From NCBI GenBank assembly GCA_052387235.1, contig JBQTJJ010000029.1, forward strand, positions 1-44,679: a DNA stretch of 44,679 nt, read 5' to 3'. Positions 35,129 through 44,388 of the stretch are shown here, one piece after another (position 1 is the stretch's first letter; every line of letters begins with the position of its first letter). The position numbers and the translations under genes were made by a program. This DNA is from JBQTJJ01 sp052387235. Its GTDB lineage: Bacteria > Actinomycetota > Acidimicrobiia > Acidimicrobiales > GCA-2861595. The notes below the pieces were generated by a model that saw only the letters and a program-made list of their open reading frames with translations, had not been told where the DNA came from and ran no database searches.

Positions 35129-36063
35129 CCGGGATGCGGGCGCTGGTGACGGGCGGGTCCGGCTTCGTGGGGCCGTGGCTGCGCGACCACCTGGTGGCCG
35201 CCGGCGACGAGGTGGTGGCGGTGGGCGCCGAGGTCGACGTCACCGACGCCGGCGCGGTGGCGGCCGTGATGGACGAGGTCCGGCCCCAGGTCGTCTACCA
35301 CCTGGCCGGCCTGGCCCACGTGGGCCGGTCGTGGGACGAGCCGGCCGAGTACTTCCGGGTCAACGGGGCCGGGACGCTGCACGTCATGGAGGCGGCCCGG
35401 GGGCTGGCGGCGCCGCCCCGGGTGCTGGTGGTCAGCTCGGCCGAGGTGTACGGCGCGGTGCGCCCCTCGCAGCTGCCGGTGGGGGAGGACGAGCCGCTGC
35501 GGCCCGTGTCGCCCTACGCCGCCAGCAAGGCGGCGGCCGAGCTGGTGGCCCTGCAGGCCGCGCTGGGCTGGGGCCTGGCCGTGGTCCGGGCCCGGCCGTT
35601 CAACCACACCGGCGCCGGCCAGTCCACCACCTTCGCCGTCCCCGCCTTCGCCCGCCGCATCGCCGAGGCCGTGCGTGACGGCACGGGCGTCCTCTCGGTC
35701 GGGAACCTGTCGGCCGCCCGCGACCTGCTCGACGTGCGGGACGTGGTGCGGGCCTACCGGCTGCTGGCGCTCGGGGGGACCCCGGGCGAGGTCTACAACG
35801 TGTGCTCCGGGCGGGCCGTGGTCATGGAGGACGTGGTGCGCCGCCTGCTCCGCCTGTGCGGTACCGACCTCGACCTGGTGACGAACCCGGACCTGTTCCG
35901 CCCGGTGGACGTGCCGGTGCTCGAGGGCGACCCGGCCCGCCTGCGGGCCGCCACCGGCTGGCGTCCCGAGGTGCCCCTCGACACCACCCTCGCCGGCGTG
36001 CTGGACGAGGCCTTCACCGCCGCCGGCATCCCCCGCCACATCGTCCCCGCCGACCGGGCCTGA
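35125..36063 (+). CDS. rmd: GDP-6-deoxy-4-keto-D-mannose reductase-like SDR
   Basis: Extended SDR of 312 aa, probably reducing GDP-4-keto-6-deoxymannose to GDP-D-rhamnose (GDP-6-deoxytalose enzymes are close relatives). RALVTGGSGFVGPWLRDHL binds the cofactor. VVYHLAGLAHVGRSWDEPAEYFRVNGAGT, VVSSAEVYGAV and SPYAASKAAAELVAL (YxxxK) are followed by RARPFNHTGAGQSTTFAVPAFARRIAE, a stretch I associate with Rmd, and by SARDLLDVRDVVRAYRLL. The partner dehydratase gmd is not in the window, so the product is an inference. Start GTG 35125 overlaps the GT4 stop as GTGA; ATG 35134 is an alternative that loses three residues. It ends 2 bp from a small convergent gene. Confidence 0.85.
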   Translation: MTGMRALVTGGSGFVGPWLRDHLVAAGDEVVAVGAEVDVTDAGAVAAVMDEVRPQVVYHLAGLAHVGRSWDEPAEYFRVNGAGTLHVMEAARGLAAPPRVLVVSSAEVYGAVRPSQLPVGEDEPLRPVSPYAASKAAAELVALQAALGWGLAVVRARPFNHTGAGQSTTFAVPAFARRIAEAVRDGTGVLSVGNLSAARDLLDVRDVVRAYRLLALGGTPGEVYNVCSGRAVVMEDVVRRLLRLCGTDLDLVTNPDLFRPVDVPVLEGDPARLRAATGWRPEVPLDTTLAGVLDEAFTAAGIPRHIVPADRA

Positions 36064-36065
36064 GC

Positions 36066-36281
36066 TCAGGCGCCGGCGCGGGGAGGCGGGGGGCCCCGGA
36101 GGGCGGCGCCGACGACCTCGAGGGCCTCGCGCACGCCGGCCGGGAGGTGCTCGGCCAGGTCGGGCAGCTGGCGGGCCAGCTCGCGACGGGCCACCTGGGC
36201 CCGCTGGAAGCCGATGACGCCGAACCCGACGGCGATGTAGGCCGCGTCCCTGAGCGACCGGGGCAGGTCGTCGTGCTCCAC
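36066..36281 (-). CDS. Small conserved hypothetical protein (71 aa)
   Basis: Short protein starting VEHDDLPRSLRDAAYIAVGFGVIGFQ. It has one mildly hydrophobic helix (about 13-27), then a basic/acidic amphipathic stretch (RAQVARRELARQLPDLAEHL) and a Pro-rich end. I recall similar short proteins in Acidimicrobiia but no function. The composition suggests a peripheral membrane or granule-associated (phasin-like) helix, which is a guess. GTG 36281 is 6 nt after TATGCT (36293-36288), again a leaderless layout, with GGGAGG filling the gap. It is convergent with the rmd-like gene and divergent from the large GT2 fusion. A very long open frame running upstream through the GT2 gene on this strand is a GC shadow. 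Confidence 0.65.
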   Translation of the reverse strand: MEHDDLPRSLRDAAYIAVGFGVIGFQRAQVARRELARQLPDLAEHLPAGVREALEVVGAALRGPPPPRAGA

Positions 36282-36287
36282 CCTCCC

Positions 36288-36293
36288 AGCATA
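36288..36293 (-). promoter_or_regulatory. -10 TATGCT, start of the 71-aa protein gene
   Basis: TATGCT on the minus strand is followed by GGGAGG and GTG 36281 (6 nt spacing). Confidence 0.5.
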
Positions 36294-36326
36294 GGAAGGG
36301 GCGGCGCGGGGGCGGGTGCGGGCCCC

Positions 36327-36354
36327 TTGCCGGGAAACGTCCGGTGCGTAGCCT
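36327..36354 (+). promoter_or_regulatory. Upstream promoter of the GT2 fusion operon
   Basis: TTGCCG (36327-36332), a 16-bp spacer and TAGCCT (36349-36354). It would give a leader of about 80 nt. It is tandem with a second TAGCCT nearer the start. Confidence 0.35.
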
Positions 36355-36428
36355 TTGGGGCCCGGCCGCCGGCGCCGGCCCGCTCCCGCCGGCGCCCGCC
36401 CCGGCCTGGAGTCGGGAGCCCTCCCGAG

Positions 36429-36434
36429 TAGCCT
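36429..36434 (+). promoter_or_regulatory. -10 TAGCCT, leaderless start of the GT2 fusion
   Basis: TAGCCT is followed by 9 nt and ATG 36444; no Shine-Dalgarno is present. Confidence 0.55.
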
Positions 36435-36443
36435 CGGCCCGAG

Positions 36444-39400
36444 ATGGATTCCGAGTTGCAGGCGCCGCCCGTCGTCGCCGTGGTGGTCACCTGCAATCCG
36501 GGGCCATGGCTGGAGGATGCGCTCGAGGCCCTGGGCGACCAGGACTACCCGAACCTCTCCGTCCTCGTCATCGACGCCGGCAGCACCGTCGACCCCACCC
36601 CCCGGGTGGCCTCCGTCCTCCCCGGCGCCTACGTGCGGTGCCTGCCGGAGAACAACGGCTACGCCGCCGCCACCAACGAGGCCCTGGCCCTGGTGGAGGG
36701 GGCGTCGCACTTCCTGCTCTGCCACGACGACGTGGCCCCCGAGCCCGACGCGGTGCGCATCATGGTGGAGGAGGCGTTCCGCTCCAACGCCGGCCTGGTG
36801 GCGCCCAAGCTGGTGGCGTGGGACGACCCCCGCCGCCTGCTCCAGGTCGGCATGGGCATCGACAAGAGCGGGGCTCCCCACCCGCTGGTGGACCGGGGCG
36901 AGCTGGACCAGGAGCAGCACGACTCGGTGCGGGACGTCTTCGTGGCCCCCGGCGGGTGCACCCTGGCCCGGGCCGACCTGTTCGAGAGCCTGGGCGGCTT
37001 CGACCCCGTGATGCACCTCTACGGCGAGGACCTCGACCTGTCCTGGCGGGCCCAGGTCGCGGGGGCCCGGGTGGTGGTGGCGCCGAACGCCCGGGTGCGC
37101 CATCTCGAGGCCATGTCGGCCGGCCGCCGGGTCCCGGCCGACGCCTCGTTCCTGGCGCCAGCCGGCGCCTCCGCCACCCCGGACCTCACCGCCCGGGCCC
37201 GCGCCTTCCAGCTGCGCCACCGCCTCCGGGCCGTCCTGAAGGGCTACAGCACCTGGCACCTGGTGCGGGTGCTCCCCCAGGTCGCCCTCCTGGCCCTGGC
37301 CGAGATCGTGTTCGGCCTCCTGAGCGGGCACACCGCCACCGCCCGCGACACCGCCGCCGCCTGGTCGTGGAACCTGCGCCGGGCCTCGGAGCTGCGGGCC
37401 GCCCGCCGCCAGGTGCGCCGGACCCGCCGCATCCCCGACGCCGAGGTCCGCAGGCTCCAGGTCCGGGGCAGCGCCCGCTTCAGCGGGTTCCTGCGGGGCC
37501 AGCTGGCCAGCGAGCGCGTGCGCCGGCGCACCCGGGGCGCCCGGGCCCGCCAGCTGGCGGTTGCGGAGGGCGACGAGGCCGACCGGACGATCGTGGTGTC
37601 GGTGGCGGTGTGGGCGGGCGTGGCCCTCGTGCTCCTGGTGGGCAGCCGCCACCTGATCACCGGCGGCATCCCCGCCATCCACGAGCTGGCCCCGTTCCCG
37701 AGCGCCTGGTCGTTCCTGCGCTCGTTCCTCAGTGGCTGGAACCAGGCCGGGCTCGGGTCCGAGGCCCCGGCTCCCACCGCCTTCGGGCTCCTCGGACTGG
37801 CCGGCGTGGCCCTGGGCGGCGCCACGGGGCTCCTGCGCACCATCGTCGTGCTCGGGGCCCTCCCGCTCGGCGCCGTGGGCGCCTACCGCCTGGCCCGGCC
37901 CCTGGGATCGCACCGGGCCGGCCTGGCCGCGCTGGTGGTGTACGTCGCCATCCCCGTTCCCTACAACGCCATCTCCCAGGGCAGGCTGGCCGGCATCCTC
38001 GCCTACGGCCTGGCGCCGTGGGCCCTGCGGTCGCTCCTCCGGAGCACGGGGCTGGCGCCGTTCGGGGCCGAGGGCGGGGACCGCCCGGCCCGGGCCGCGC
38101 TGCTGCCCCTGGGGCTGGTGCTGGCGTTGGCGGCCGCCCTGGCCCCATCCGTCCTGGTGATGCTGGTCCTCATGGGTGTGGGCCTCCTGGCCGGCGCCCT
38201 GCTGGTGGGCGGGGCGGGGGCGTCGGCCCGGGCCCTGCTGGTGTCGCTCGGCGCGGCGGCGGTGGCGGCCGTCCTGCTCCTGCCCTGGTCGCTGGACTTC
38301 GTGCTGCCCGGGAGCCAGCTGTCGGCCGTGCCCGGGGTGGGGGCGTCGCCGGCCCGTGCCCTCGGCGTGGGCGACCTGCTGCGCTTCCAGACCGGCCGCC
38401 TCGGGGGGCCGCCCGTGGGGTGGGTCTTCCTCCTCGCCGCGGCCGTGCCGCTGCTGGTGGGGCGGGGCCCCCGCCTGGCGTGGGCGGCCCGCATGTGGGC
38501 TTTGGCCCTCACCTGCTGGGGCGTGGCCTGGGCCGCCGGCCGGGGATGGCTCCAGGTGGGGGCGCCGGCGCCCGAGGTGCTGCTGGCGCCGGCCGCCGCC
38601 GCCCTGGCCCTGGCCGCCGCCCTCGCCGTCGTGGCCTCCGAGGTCGACGTCCCCAGCTACCGCTTCGGGTGGCGCCAGCTGGCCCCAAGCGCCACCCTCG
38701 CGGTGGCCGTCCTGGGCGCCCTGCCGGTGGCGGGGACGGCCCTGGGCGGGCGGTGGAACCTCCCCCGCCAGGACCTGGCCGGGCTCCTCTCGTGGATGTC
38801 CGAGCAGCAGGACAAGGGTGGCTTCCGGGTCCTGTGGCTCGGCGACCCCGACGTGCTGCCGCTCACGGGTTGGCGCCTGGACGAGGGCCTGGCCTACGCC
38901 ACGTCCCGAAACGGCTCGCCCGACGCCACCGGCCTGTGGCCCGGCGCCAACCCCCGGGACGCCGGCTACCTGGCCGACGCCCTCCAGGTGGCCCGGCGCA
39001 GCGGCACCACCGCCCTGGGCCACCTGCTGGCGCCGGCCGCCATCCGCTACGTGGTGGTGCCCTCCTCCTCCGCCCCGTCCAGGGTCAGCGCGCCGCACCG
39101 CCCGCCCCCGCCCGACGTCCCCGCCGCCCTCGACGCCCAGATCGACCTGAAGAAGCTGCAGGGTGACGACGCCGTGCTCGTGTACGAGAACGCGGCGTGG
39201 GCGCCGGCCCGTGCCGCGCTGGCGGCCGGCGTCGACCTCGACGCCGGCCGGGGCGGCCTGGCCGGCCTCCAGCACGTCGACCTGTCCGGCTCGAAACCGG
39301 TGCTGGCCGACCAGGCCGGGCCCACCCGCTTCTCGGGCCCGCTGGCCGAGGGGGACCGGGTGCTGCTGTCGGAGGCGTCGTCGCCCCGGTGGAGGCTGCA

Positions 39401-39605
39401 GGTCGCAGGGCGCGGAGCCCCCCGCACCGAGGCCTTCGGCTGGGCCAACGCCTTCACCGCGCCGGCGGCCGGCGGCGCCACCCTGCGCTACCGGACCTCG
39501 CCCGTCCGCTACGCCATGGTGGCGGCCCAGCTCCTGCTGTGGGCACTGGTGATCCGCGGGCTGGTGGCCGCACGCCGGCGCCGGCGCCGGGAGGCGGCGG
39601 CGTGA
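36444..39605 (+). CDS. GT2 glycosyltransferase fused to a polytopic membrane domain
   Basis: Very large membrane protein of 1053 aa. Residues about 8-230 are a GT-A domain (VVAVVVTCNPGPWLEDALEAL, PENNGYAAATNEAL, LLCHDDVAPEPDAV with a DD metal motif, FDPVMHLYGEDLDLSWRAQVAG). One hydrophobic segment and a basic linker follow. From about 375 to 790 there are roughly ten or more membrane helices, with SAWSFLRSFLSGWNQAGLGSEAPAPTAF as a loop like that of AftD- or YfhO-type GT-C proteins. Residues about 790-1020 look extracytoplasmic (VLWLGDPDVLPLTGWRLDEG), and a last helix ends in RRRRRREAAA. The layout suggests one protein that both extends and exports or transfers a lipid-linked glycan; the sugar is unknown. 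It heads an operon with DUF5719, as in many actinobacteria. The DUF5719 gene overlaps as GTGA. Confidence 0.87.
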   Translation: MDSELQAPPVVAVVVTCNPGPWLEDALEALGDQDYPNLSVLVIDAGSTVDPTPRVASVLPGAYVRCLPENNGYAAATNEALALVEGASHFLLCHDDVAPEPDAVRIMVEEAFRSNAGLVAPKLVAWDDPRRLLQVGMGIDKSGAPHPLVDRGELDQEQHDSVRDVFVAPGGCTLARADLFESLGGFDPVMHLYGEDLDLSWRAQVAGARVVVAPNARVRHLEAMSAGRRVPADASFLAPAGASATPDLTARARAFQLRHRLRAVLKGYSTWHLVRVLPQVALLALAEIVFGLLSGHTATARDTAAAWSWNLRRASELRAARRQVRRTRRIPDAEVRRLQVRGSARFSGFLRGQLASERVRRRTRGARARQLAVAEGDEADRTIVVSVAVWAGVALVLLVGSRHLITGGIPAIHELAPFPSAWSFLRSFLSGWNQAGLGSEAPAPTAFGLLGLAGVALGGATGLLRTIVVLGALPLGAVGAYRLARPLGSHRAGLAALVVYVAIPVPYNAISQGRLAGILAYGLAPWALRSLLRSTGLAPFGAEGGDRPARAALLPLGLVLALAAALAPSVLVMLVLMGVGLLAGALLVGGAGASARALLVSLGAAAVAAVLLLPWSLDFVLPGSQLSAVPGVGASPARALGVGDLLRFQTGRLGGPPVGWVFLLAAAVPLLVGRGPRLAWAARMWALALTCWGVAWAAGRGWLQVGAPAPEVLLAPAAAALALAAALAVVASEVDVPSYRFGWRQLAPSATLAVAVLGALPVAGTALGGRWNLPRQDLAGLLSWMSEQQDKGGFRVLWLGDPDVLPLTGWRLDEGLAYATSRNGSPDATGLWPGANPRDAGYLADALQVARRSGTTALGHLLAPAAIRYVVVPSSSAPSRVSAPHRPPPPDVPAALDAQIDLKKLQGDDAVLVYENAAWAPARAALAAGVDLDAGRGGLAGLQHVDLSGSKPVLADQAGPTRFSGPLAEGDRVLLSEASSPRWRLQVAGRGAPRTEAFGWANAFTAPAAGGATLRYRTSPVRYAMVAAQLLLWALVIRGLVAARRRRRREAAA

Positions 39606-41029
39606 GCCCGCGCCGCAGCCCGATCCTCGTGGCGGTGGCGGCCGTGCTCTTCGCGGGCGGGGTGGCCGACCGCGCCGCCCGTCCCCGCCAGGCCCTCCCC
39701 ACCGCCGCCGCCGACCGGGCCGTGATGCCGTCGGCGGCGCCGGCCGGCGCCCTGTCGTCGTCGTGGTACTGCGTCGGGGCCATCGCCCCCGTCGACGGCC
39801 CGGCCCAGGGCGTGGTCACCGTGGCCAACCCCACCGGGGAGCCGGCCACCGGCTCGATCCTGGTGGTGCCGGTCACGGGGGAGTCCCGCCGCGTCCCGCT
39901 GGCGGTGGCGGCCAGGTCGGTGACGGCGGTCAGCCTGAGCGAGGTGGTGGACTCGGCGCCGTTCGCGGCGGCCCTTGTGAACCTCGACGCCGGCCAGGTG
40001 GCGGCCGAGCTGGTGGTGGCCGGCCCCTCGGAGTCGGACGCCACGCCCTGCTCGTCGCGCGCCTCGGACCGGTGGTACTTCGCCGACGGGGTGACGGCCA
40101 AGGACGCCAGCCTCAAGCTGTCGCTCTACAACCCCTTCCCCGAGGATGCCATCGTCGACCTTTCGTTCAGCACCGACCAGGGCCGGGCCTCACCGTCGGC
40201 CTTCCGGCCCATCGTGGTCCCGGGCCGCACCCTGGTCGTGCGCGACGTCGGCGAGCACGTGCGCCGGCGCAACGCCATCTCGACCTCGGTGGTGGTGCGC
40301 ACCGGCCGGGTGGTGGCGGCCCAGACCCAGACCCGCACCGTCGCCGGCAAGGCGGGCACGTCGGTGTCCCTCGGCGCCCCCTCGCTCGGGGCGGAGTGGC
40401 ACTTCCCGAGCGGCCTGCTGGCCGACGGGGTGGACGAGCACTACGCCGTGTTCAACCCGGGCGACGCCGAGGCCACCGTGCTGTTCTCCACCATCCTCGA
40501 CGAGGGCGTGGCCGAGGACTTCGAGCGCAGCGTCCCGGCCCGCAGCCGGGTCGACGTGGTGCTGAACGAGGAGGTGGGGGTGCCCCGGGGCGTGGGGCAC
40601 TCGACCACCGTGCGGTCGCTCGACGGGGTGCGGGTGGTGGTGGCGCGGGCCCACGAGTTCGCCCCGCCCTGGCCCGCCACCGGCCGCTCCGACACCCTGG
40701 GGTCCCGGCGGGCCGCCACACGGTGGCTCTTCCCCGCCGGCGCCACCAGCGCGACGCTGGACATGTGGCTGCACCTGTCCAACCCGGGGGAGTCGAAGGT
40801 GACCTTCTCGGTGGCGGGGCTCATCGAGGGCACGGAGAGGCCCCTCGACGGGCTCCAGGACCTGTCCCTCGCGGCCGGGAAGCGCCAGGCCGTCCGCCTG
40901 CGGGACCACGGCGTGCACGAGCCGCTGCCGATGGTGGTCACCGCCTCCGGGCCGCTGGTGGCCGAGCGGGCCCTGTACCAGTCGGCGCCGGCGGCGGTGT
41001 GGTCGGCCATGGGCATCCCGCTCCGCTGA
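39602..41029 (+). CDS. DUF5719-type secreted protein
   Basis: Protein of 475 aa with an N-terminal signal or anchor (RRSPILVAVAAVLFAGGVADRA). The rest is a string of beta-rich, immunoglobulin-like segments: SSSWYCVGAIAPVDGPAQGVVTVANPTGEPATGSILVVP, DRWYFADGVTAKDASLKLSLYNPFPEDAIVDLSF, GAEWHFPSGLLADGVDEHYAVFNPGDAEATV and TRWLFPAGATSATLDMWLHLSNPGESKV. Four W(Y/H/L)F/C...N(P) modules look like diverged internal repeats. No enzyme motif is seen. DUF5719 proteins accompany the large GT2 fusion in other actinobacteria, so a role outside the membrane in the same glycan system is likely, by context. GTG 39602 overlaps the previous stop (GTGA). The thioredoxin-like gene follows after 7 bp. Confidence 0.83.
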   Translation: MSPRRSPILVAVAAVLFAGGVADRAARPRQALPTAAADRAVMPSAAPAGALSSSWYCVGAIAPVDGPAQGVVTVANPTGEPATGSILVVPVTGESRRVPLAVAARSVTAVSLSEVVDSAPFAAALVNLDAGQVAAELVVAGPSESDATPCSSRASDRWYFADGVTAKDASLKLSLYNPFPEDAIVDLSFSTDQGRASPSAFRPIVVPGRTLVVRDVGEHVRRRNAISTSVVVRTGRVVAAQTQTRTVAGKAGTSVSLGAPSLGAEWHFPSGLLADGVDEHYAVFNPGDAEATVLFSTILDEGVAEDFERSVPARSRVDVVLNEEVGVPRGVGHSTTVRSLDGVRVVVARAHEFAPPWPATGRSDTLGSRRAATRWLFPAGATSATLDMWLHLSNPGESKVTFSVAGLIEGTERPLDGLQDLSLAAGKRQAVRLRDHGVHEPLPMVVTASGPLVAERALYQSAPAAVWSAMGIPLR

Positions 41030-41036
41030 CGGCGCC

Positions 41037-41486
41037 GTGGAACGACTGGCGATCGCAGCCGTGCTGGTGGTGGTGGCGGTGGTCGCGTCGCGCCTCCTCC
41101 AGCGCCGCCGGCCCGCTCCTCCCACCCAGCCCCGCTGGGAGCCCCCGGCCCAGCTCGACCGGGCCGACTTCGACCACGCCGGCAAGCCGTGGCTGGTGGT
41201 CGTGTTCACCTCGGCCACGTGCGAGTCGTGCCGCGACGCCACCGAGAAGGCCAGGGTCCTGGCCAGCCCCGAGGTGGGCTTCCAGGACGTGTCCTGGCAG
41301 GACCGCAAGGACATCCACGACCGCTACTCGGTCGAGGTGGTGCCCACCACCGTCATGGCCGACGCCGACGGCGTGGTCCGGGCCTCGTTCGTGGGCTTCG
41401 TCACCGCCACCGACCTGTGGGCCGCCCTGGCCGAGGCCCGCTCGCCCGGCGCCAGCCCCGAGCCCGGCCTCGGCCGCGACGCCTGA
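41037..41486 (+). CDS. Membrane-anchored thioredoxin-like protein
   Basis: Thioredoxin-fold protein of 149 aa with one N-terminal transmembrane helix (about 4-20). The active site is CESC (Cys62, Cys65) in VVVFTSATCESCRDATEKA. A cis-proline equivalent follows in YSVEVVPTTVMAD, then GVVRASFVGFVTATDLWAAL. The four-helix/four-strand core matches thioredoxin or TlpA-like proteins. Topology depends on the positive RRR after the helix: the basic residues follow the segment, which would favour the fold being cytoplasmic, so the side is uncertain. GTG 41037 starts 7 bp after the DUF5719 stop, with no Shine-Dalgarno. Co-transcription with the GT2-DUF5719 pair suggests redox service to that system or to a neighbour, which is only inference. 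Confidence 0.83.
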   Translation: MERLAIAAVLVVVAVVASRLLQRRRPAPPTQPRWEPPAQLDRADFDHAGKPWLVVVFTSATCESCRDATEKARVLASPEVGFQDVSWQDRKDIHDRYSVEVVPTTVMADADGVVRASFVGFVTATDLWAALAEARSPGASPEPGLGRDA

Positions 41487-41513
41487 CAGCTCCGTCACCA
41501 GGGCTGGGCGGCC

Positions 41514-41843
41514 ATGACCTGCCCGCACGGCCTGGCCCCCGGCTCGTGCGAGATCTGCCGGGTGCTCGGCACCGGCCCGGCCGTCCCCGGCACCGGCCCG
41601 GCCGTCCCCGGACCGGCGGGGGTCTCCGCCGGCCGGCTCGGGGTGCGCCTCCCGCGCCTGGGCGGAGGCGGCGCCGGCCTGGTGGCCGCCGGCGTGGCTG
41701 TGCTGGTCGCCTTCGTGGTGCTGTCCCAGGTGCTGGCCGCGGCCTGGGCCCTGTTCCGCCTGCTCCAGGTGGTGGCGGTGGCGGCCGTGAGCGGGTGGAT
41801 CGGCTACCGGGTGGGCGTGGCCGCCGGCCGCCGCCGGCCCTGA
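41514..41843 (+). CDS. Small membrane protein with N-terminal Cys/His cluster
   Basis: Protein of 109 aa. It begins MTCPHGLAPGSCEICRVLG, where Cys3, His5, Cys12 and Cys15 could bind zinc. A Gly/Pro linker containing two copies of GTGPAVP follows, and then one or two hydrophobic helices (about 52-100, AGVAVLVAFVVLSQVLAAAWALF and VVAVAAVSGWIGYRVGVAAG) and a basic end. I do not know a function. CPHG...CEIC starts of this kind may occur in other actinobacterial small proteins. It is the last gene of the GT2-DUF5719-thioredoxin run, 27 bp after the thioredoxin. A cysteine-bearing membrane protein next to a thioredoxin could be a redox partner, untested. It converges with ftsH 10 bp away. Confidence 0.7.
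   Translation: MTCPHGLAPGSCEICRVLGTGPAVPGTGPAVPGPAGVSAGRLGVRLPRLGGGGAGLVAAGVAVLVAFVVLSQVLAAAWALFRLLQVVAVAAVSGWIGYRVGVAAGRRRP
41568..41609 (+). repeat. 21-bp perfect tandem duplication in the small membrane protein gene
   Basis: GGCACCGGCCCGGCCGTCCC(C) occurs at 41568-41588 and again, identical, at 41589-41609, encoding GTGPAVP twice. It is another example of in-frame GC-rich tandem growth in this window. Confidence 0.93.
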
Positions 41844-41853
41844 TCGGGGAGGG

Positions 41854-43890
<2,037 letters not shown>

Positions 43891-43897
43891 GACGACA

Positions 43898-43903
43898 ATG
43901 CTA
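43898..43903 (-). promoter_or_regulatory. -10 TAGCAT, leaderless start of ftsH
   Basis: TAGCAT on the minus strand is followed by 7 nt and ATG 43890. Confidence 0.55.
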
Positions 43904-43973
43904 GGCGCCGGCCGGGCCTACACCGGGGCACGCAGGCACGGCGGGCATCCCCCGCCGGCCGGCCGGCGTTCGC

Positions 43974-43979
43974 TACCTT
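43974..43979 (+). promoter_or_regulatory. -10 TACCTT, leaderless start of the DUF3499-type gene
   Basis: TACCTT is followed by 7 nt and ATG 43987. Confidence 0.5.
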
Positions 43980-43986
43980 CGTCCCC

Positions 43987-44220
43987 ATGGACATCCGCCA
44001 CTGCGCCCGGCCGGGGTGCCCGGCGCCGGCGACGGCCACCATGACCTACCACTACGCCAGCCGGACGGTGTGGCTCGACAGCCCGGGCGAGGAGCCCGAC
44101 GCCACCGCGGCGTGGGGCCTGTGCGCCACCCACTCCGATGCCCTCAAGGTGCCGGTGGGATGGGCCTGCGACGACCGCCGCACGCCCATCATCCCGATCC
44201 GCCCATCCATCGCCTCCTGA
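43987..44220 (+). CDS. DUF3499-type small Cys-rich protein
   Basis: Protein of 77 aa. CARPGCPAPATATMTYHYASRTVWL, then WGLCATHSDALKVPVGW, follows the pattern of actinobacterial DUF3499 (CSRPGC..PA.ATLTY.YA ... LC..H...L..P.GW). Three cysteines (6, 11 and the one in LCATH) and a histidine could form a small zinc ribbon-like site. No function is established. In other actinobacteria, DUF3499, cofD/cofE (fbiAB), whiB-type and GT2/DUF5719 genes tend to lie close together, and part of that neighbourhood is kept here. ATG 43987 is 7 nt after TACCTT. It is divergent from ftsH across 96 bp. Confidence 0.8.
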   Translation: MDIRHCARPGCPAPATATMTYHYASRTVWLDSPGEEPDATAAWGLCATHSDALKVPVGWACDDRRTPIIPIRPSIAS

Positions 44221-44267
44221 GCGAGGCCGGCGCGGCGGGCCGCGGCGGCCGGGTGCCGGCGGGCCCG

Positions 44268-44273
44268 TAGGCT
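44268..44273 (+). promoter_or_regulatory. -10 TAGGCT upstream of a leader ORF and the CPBP-like gene
   Basis: TAGGCT is followed by 7 nt and GTG 44281, but the CPBP-like gene itself starts about 110 bp later. Confidence 0.5.
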
Positions 44274-44280
44274 GGCGGCC

Positions 44281-44388
44281 GTGCTCCCTCCTCCGAGCGC
44301 CGCCGGAGCGGTCGCGGTGACCGGCCCGGGAGGCCGCGCCGCCCAGCGTGCACCGGCGCGCCCACCGGCGGGGATGGCCCGCCGGTGA
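44281..44388 (+). CDS. Candidate 35-aa leaderless leader ORF before the CPBP-like gene
   Basis: GTG 44281 lies 7 nt after TAGGCT and opens 35 codons (start MLPPPSAAGAV, end GMARR). The TGA (44386-44388) overlaps the GTG of the next gene as GTGA. The peptide is Ala/Pro/Arg-rich with no known homologue. Its job may be to deliver ribosomes to the downstream start, which has no Shine-Dalgarno. The layout is the same as upstream of cofD. Confidence 0.42.
   Translation: MLPPPSAAGAVAVTGPGGRAAQRAPARPPAGMARR

Noticed and set aside
36066..39275. A 1069-codon open frame on the minus strand opposite the GT2 fusion
   Set aside because: It lies antisense to a well-motivated gene, is Gly/Arg/Ala/Gln-rich without motifs, and only its last 72 codons (36281-36066) look like a real small protein.
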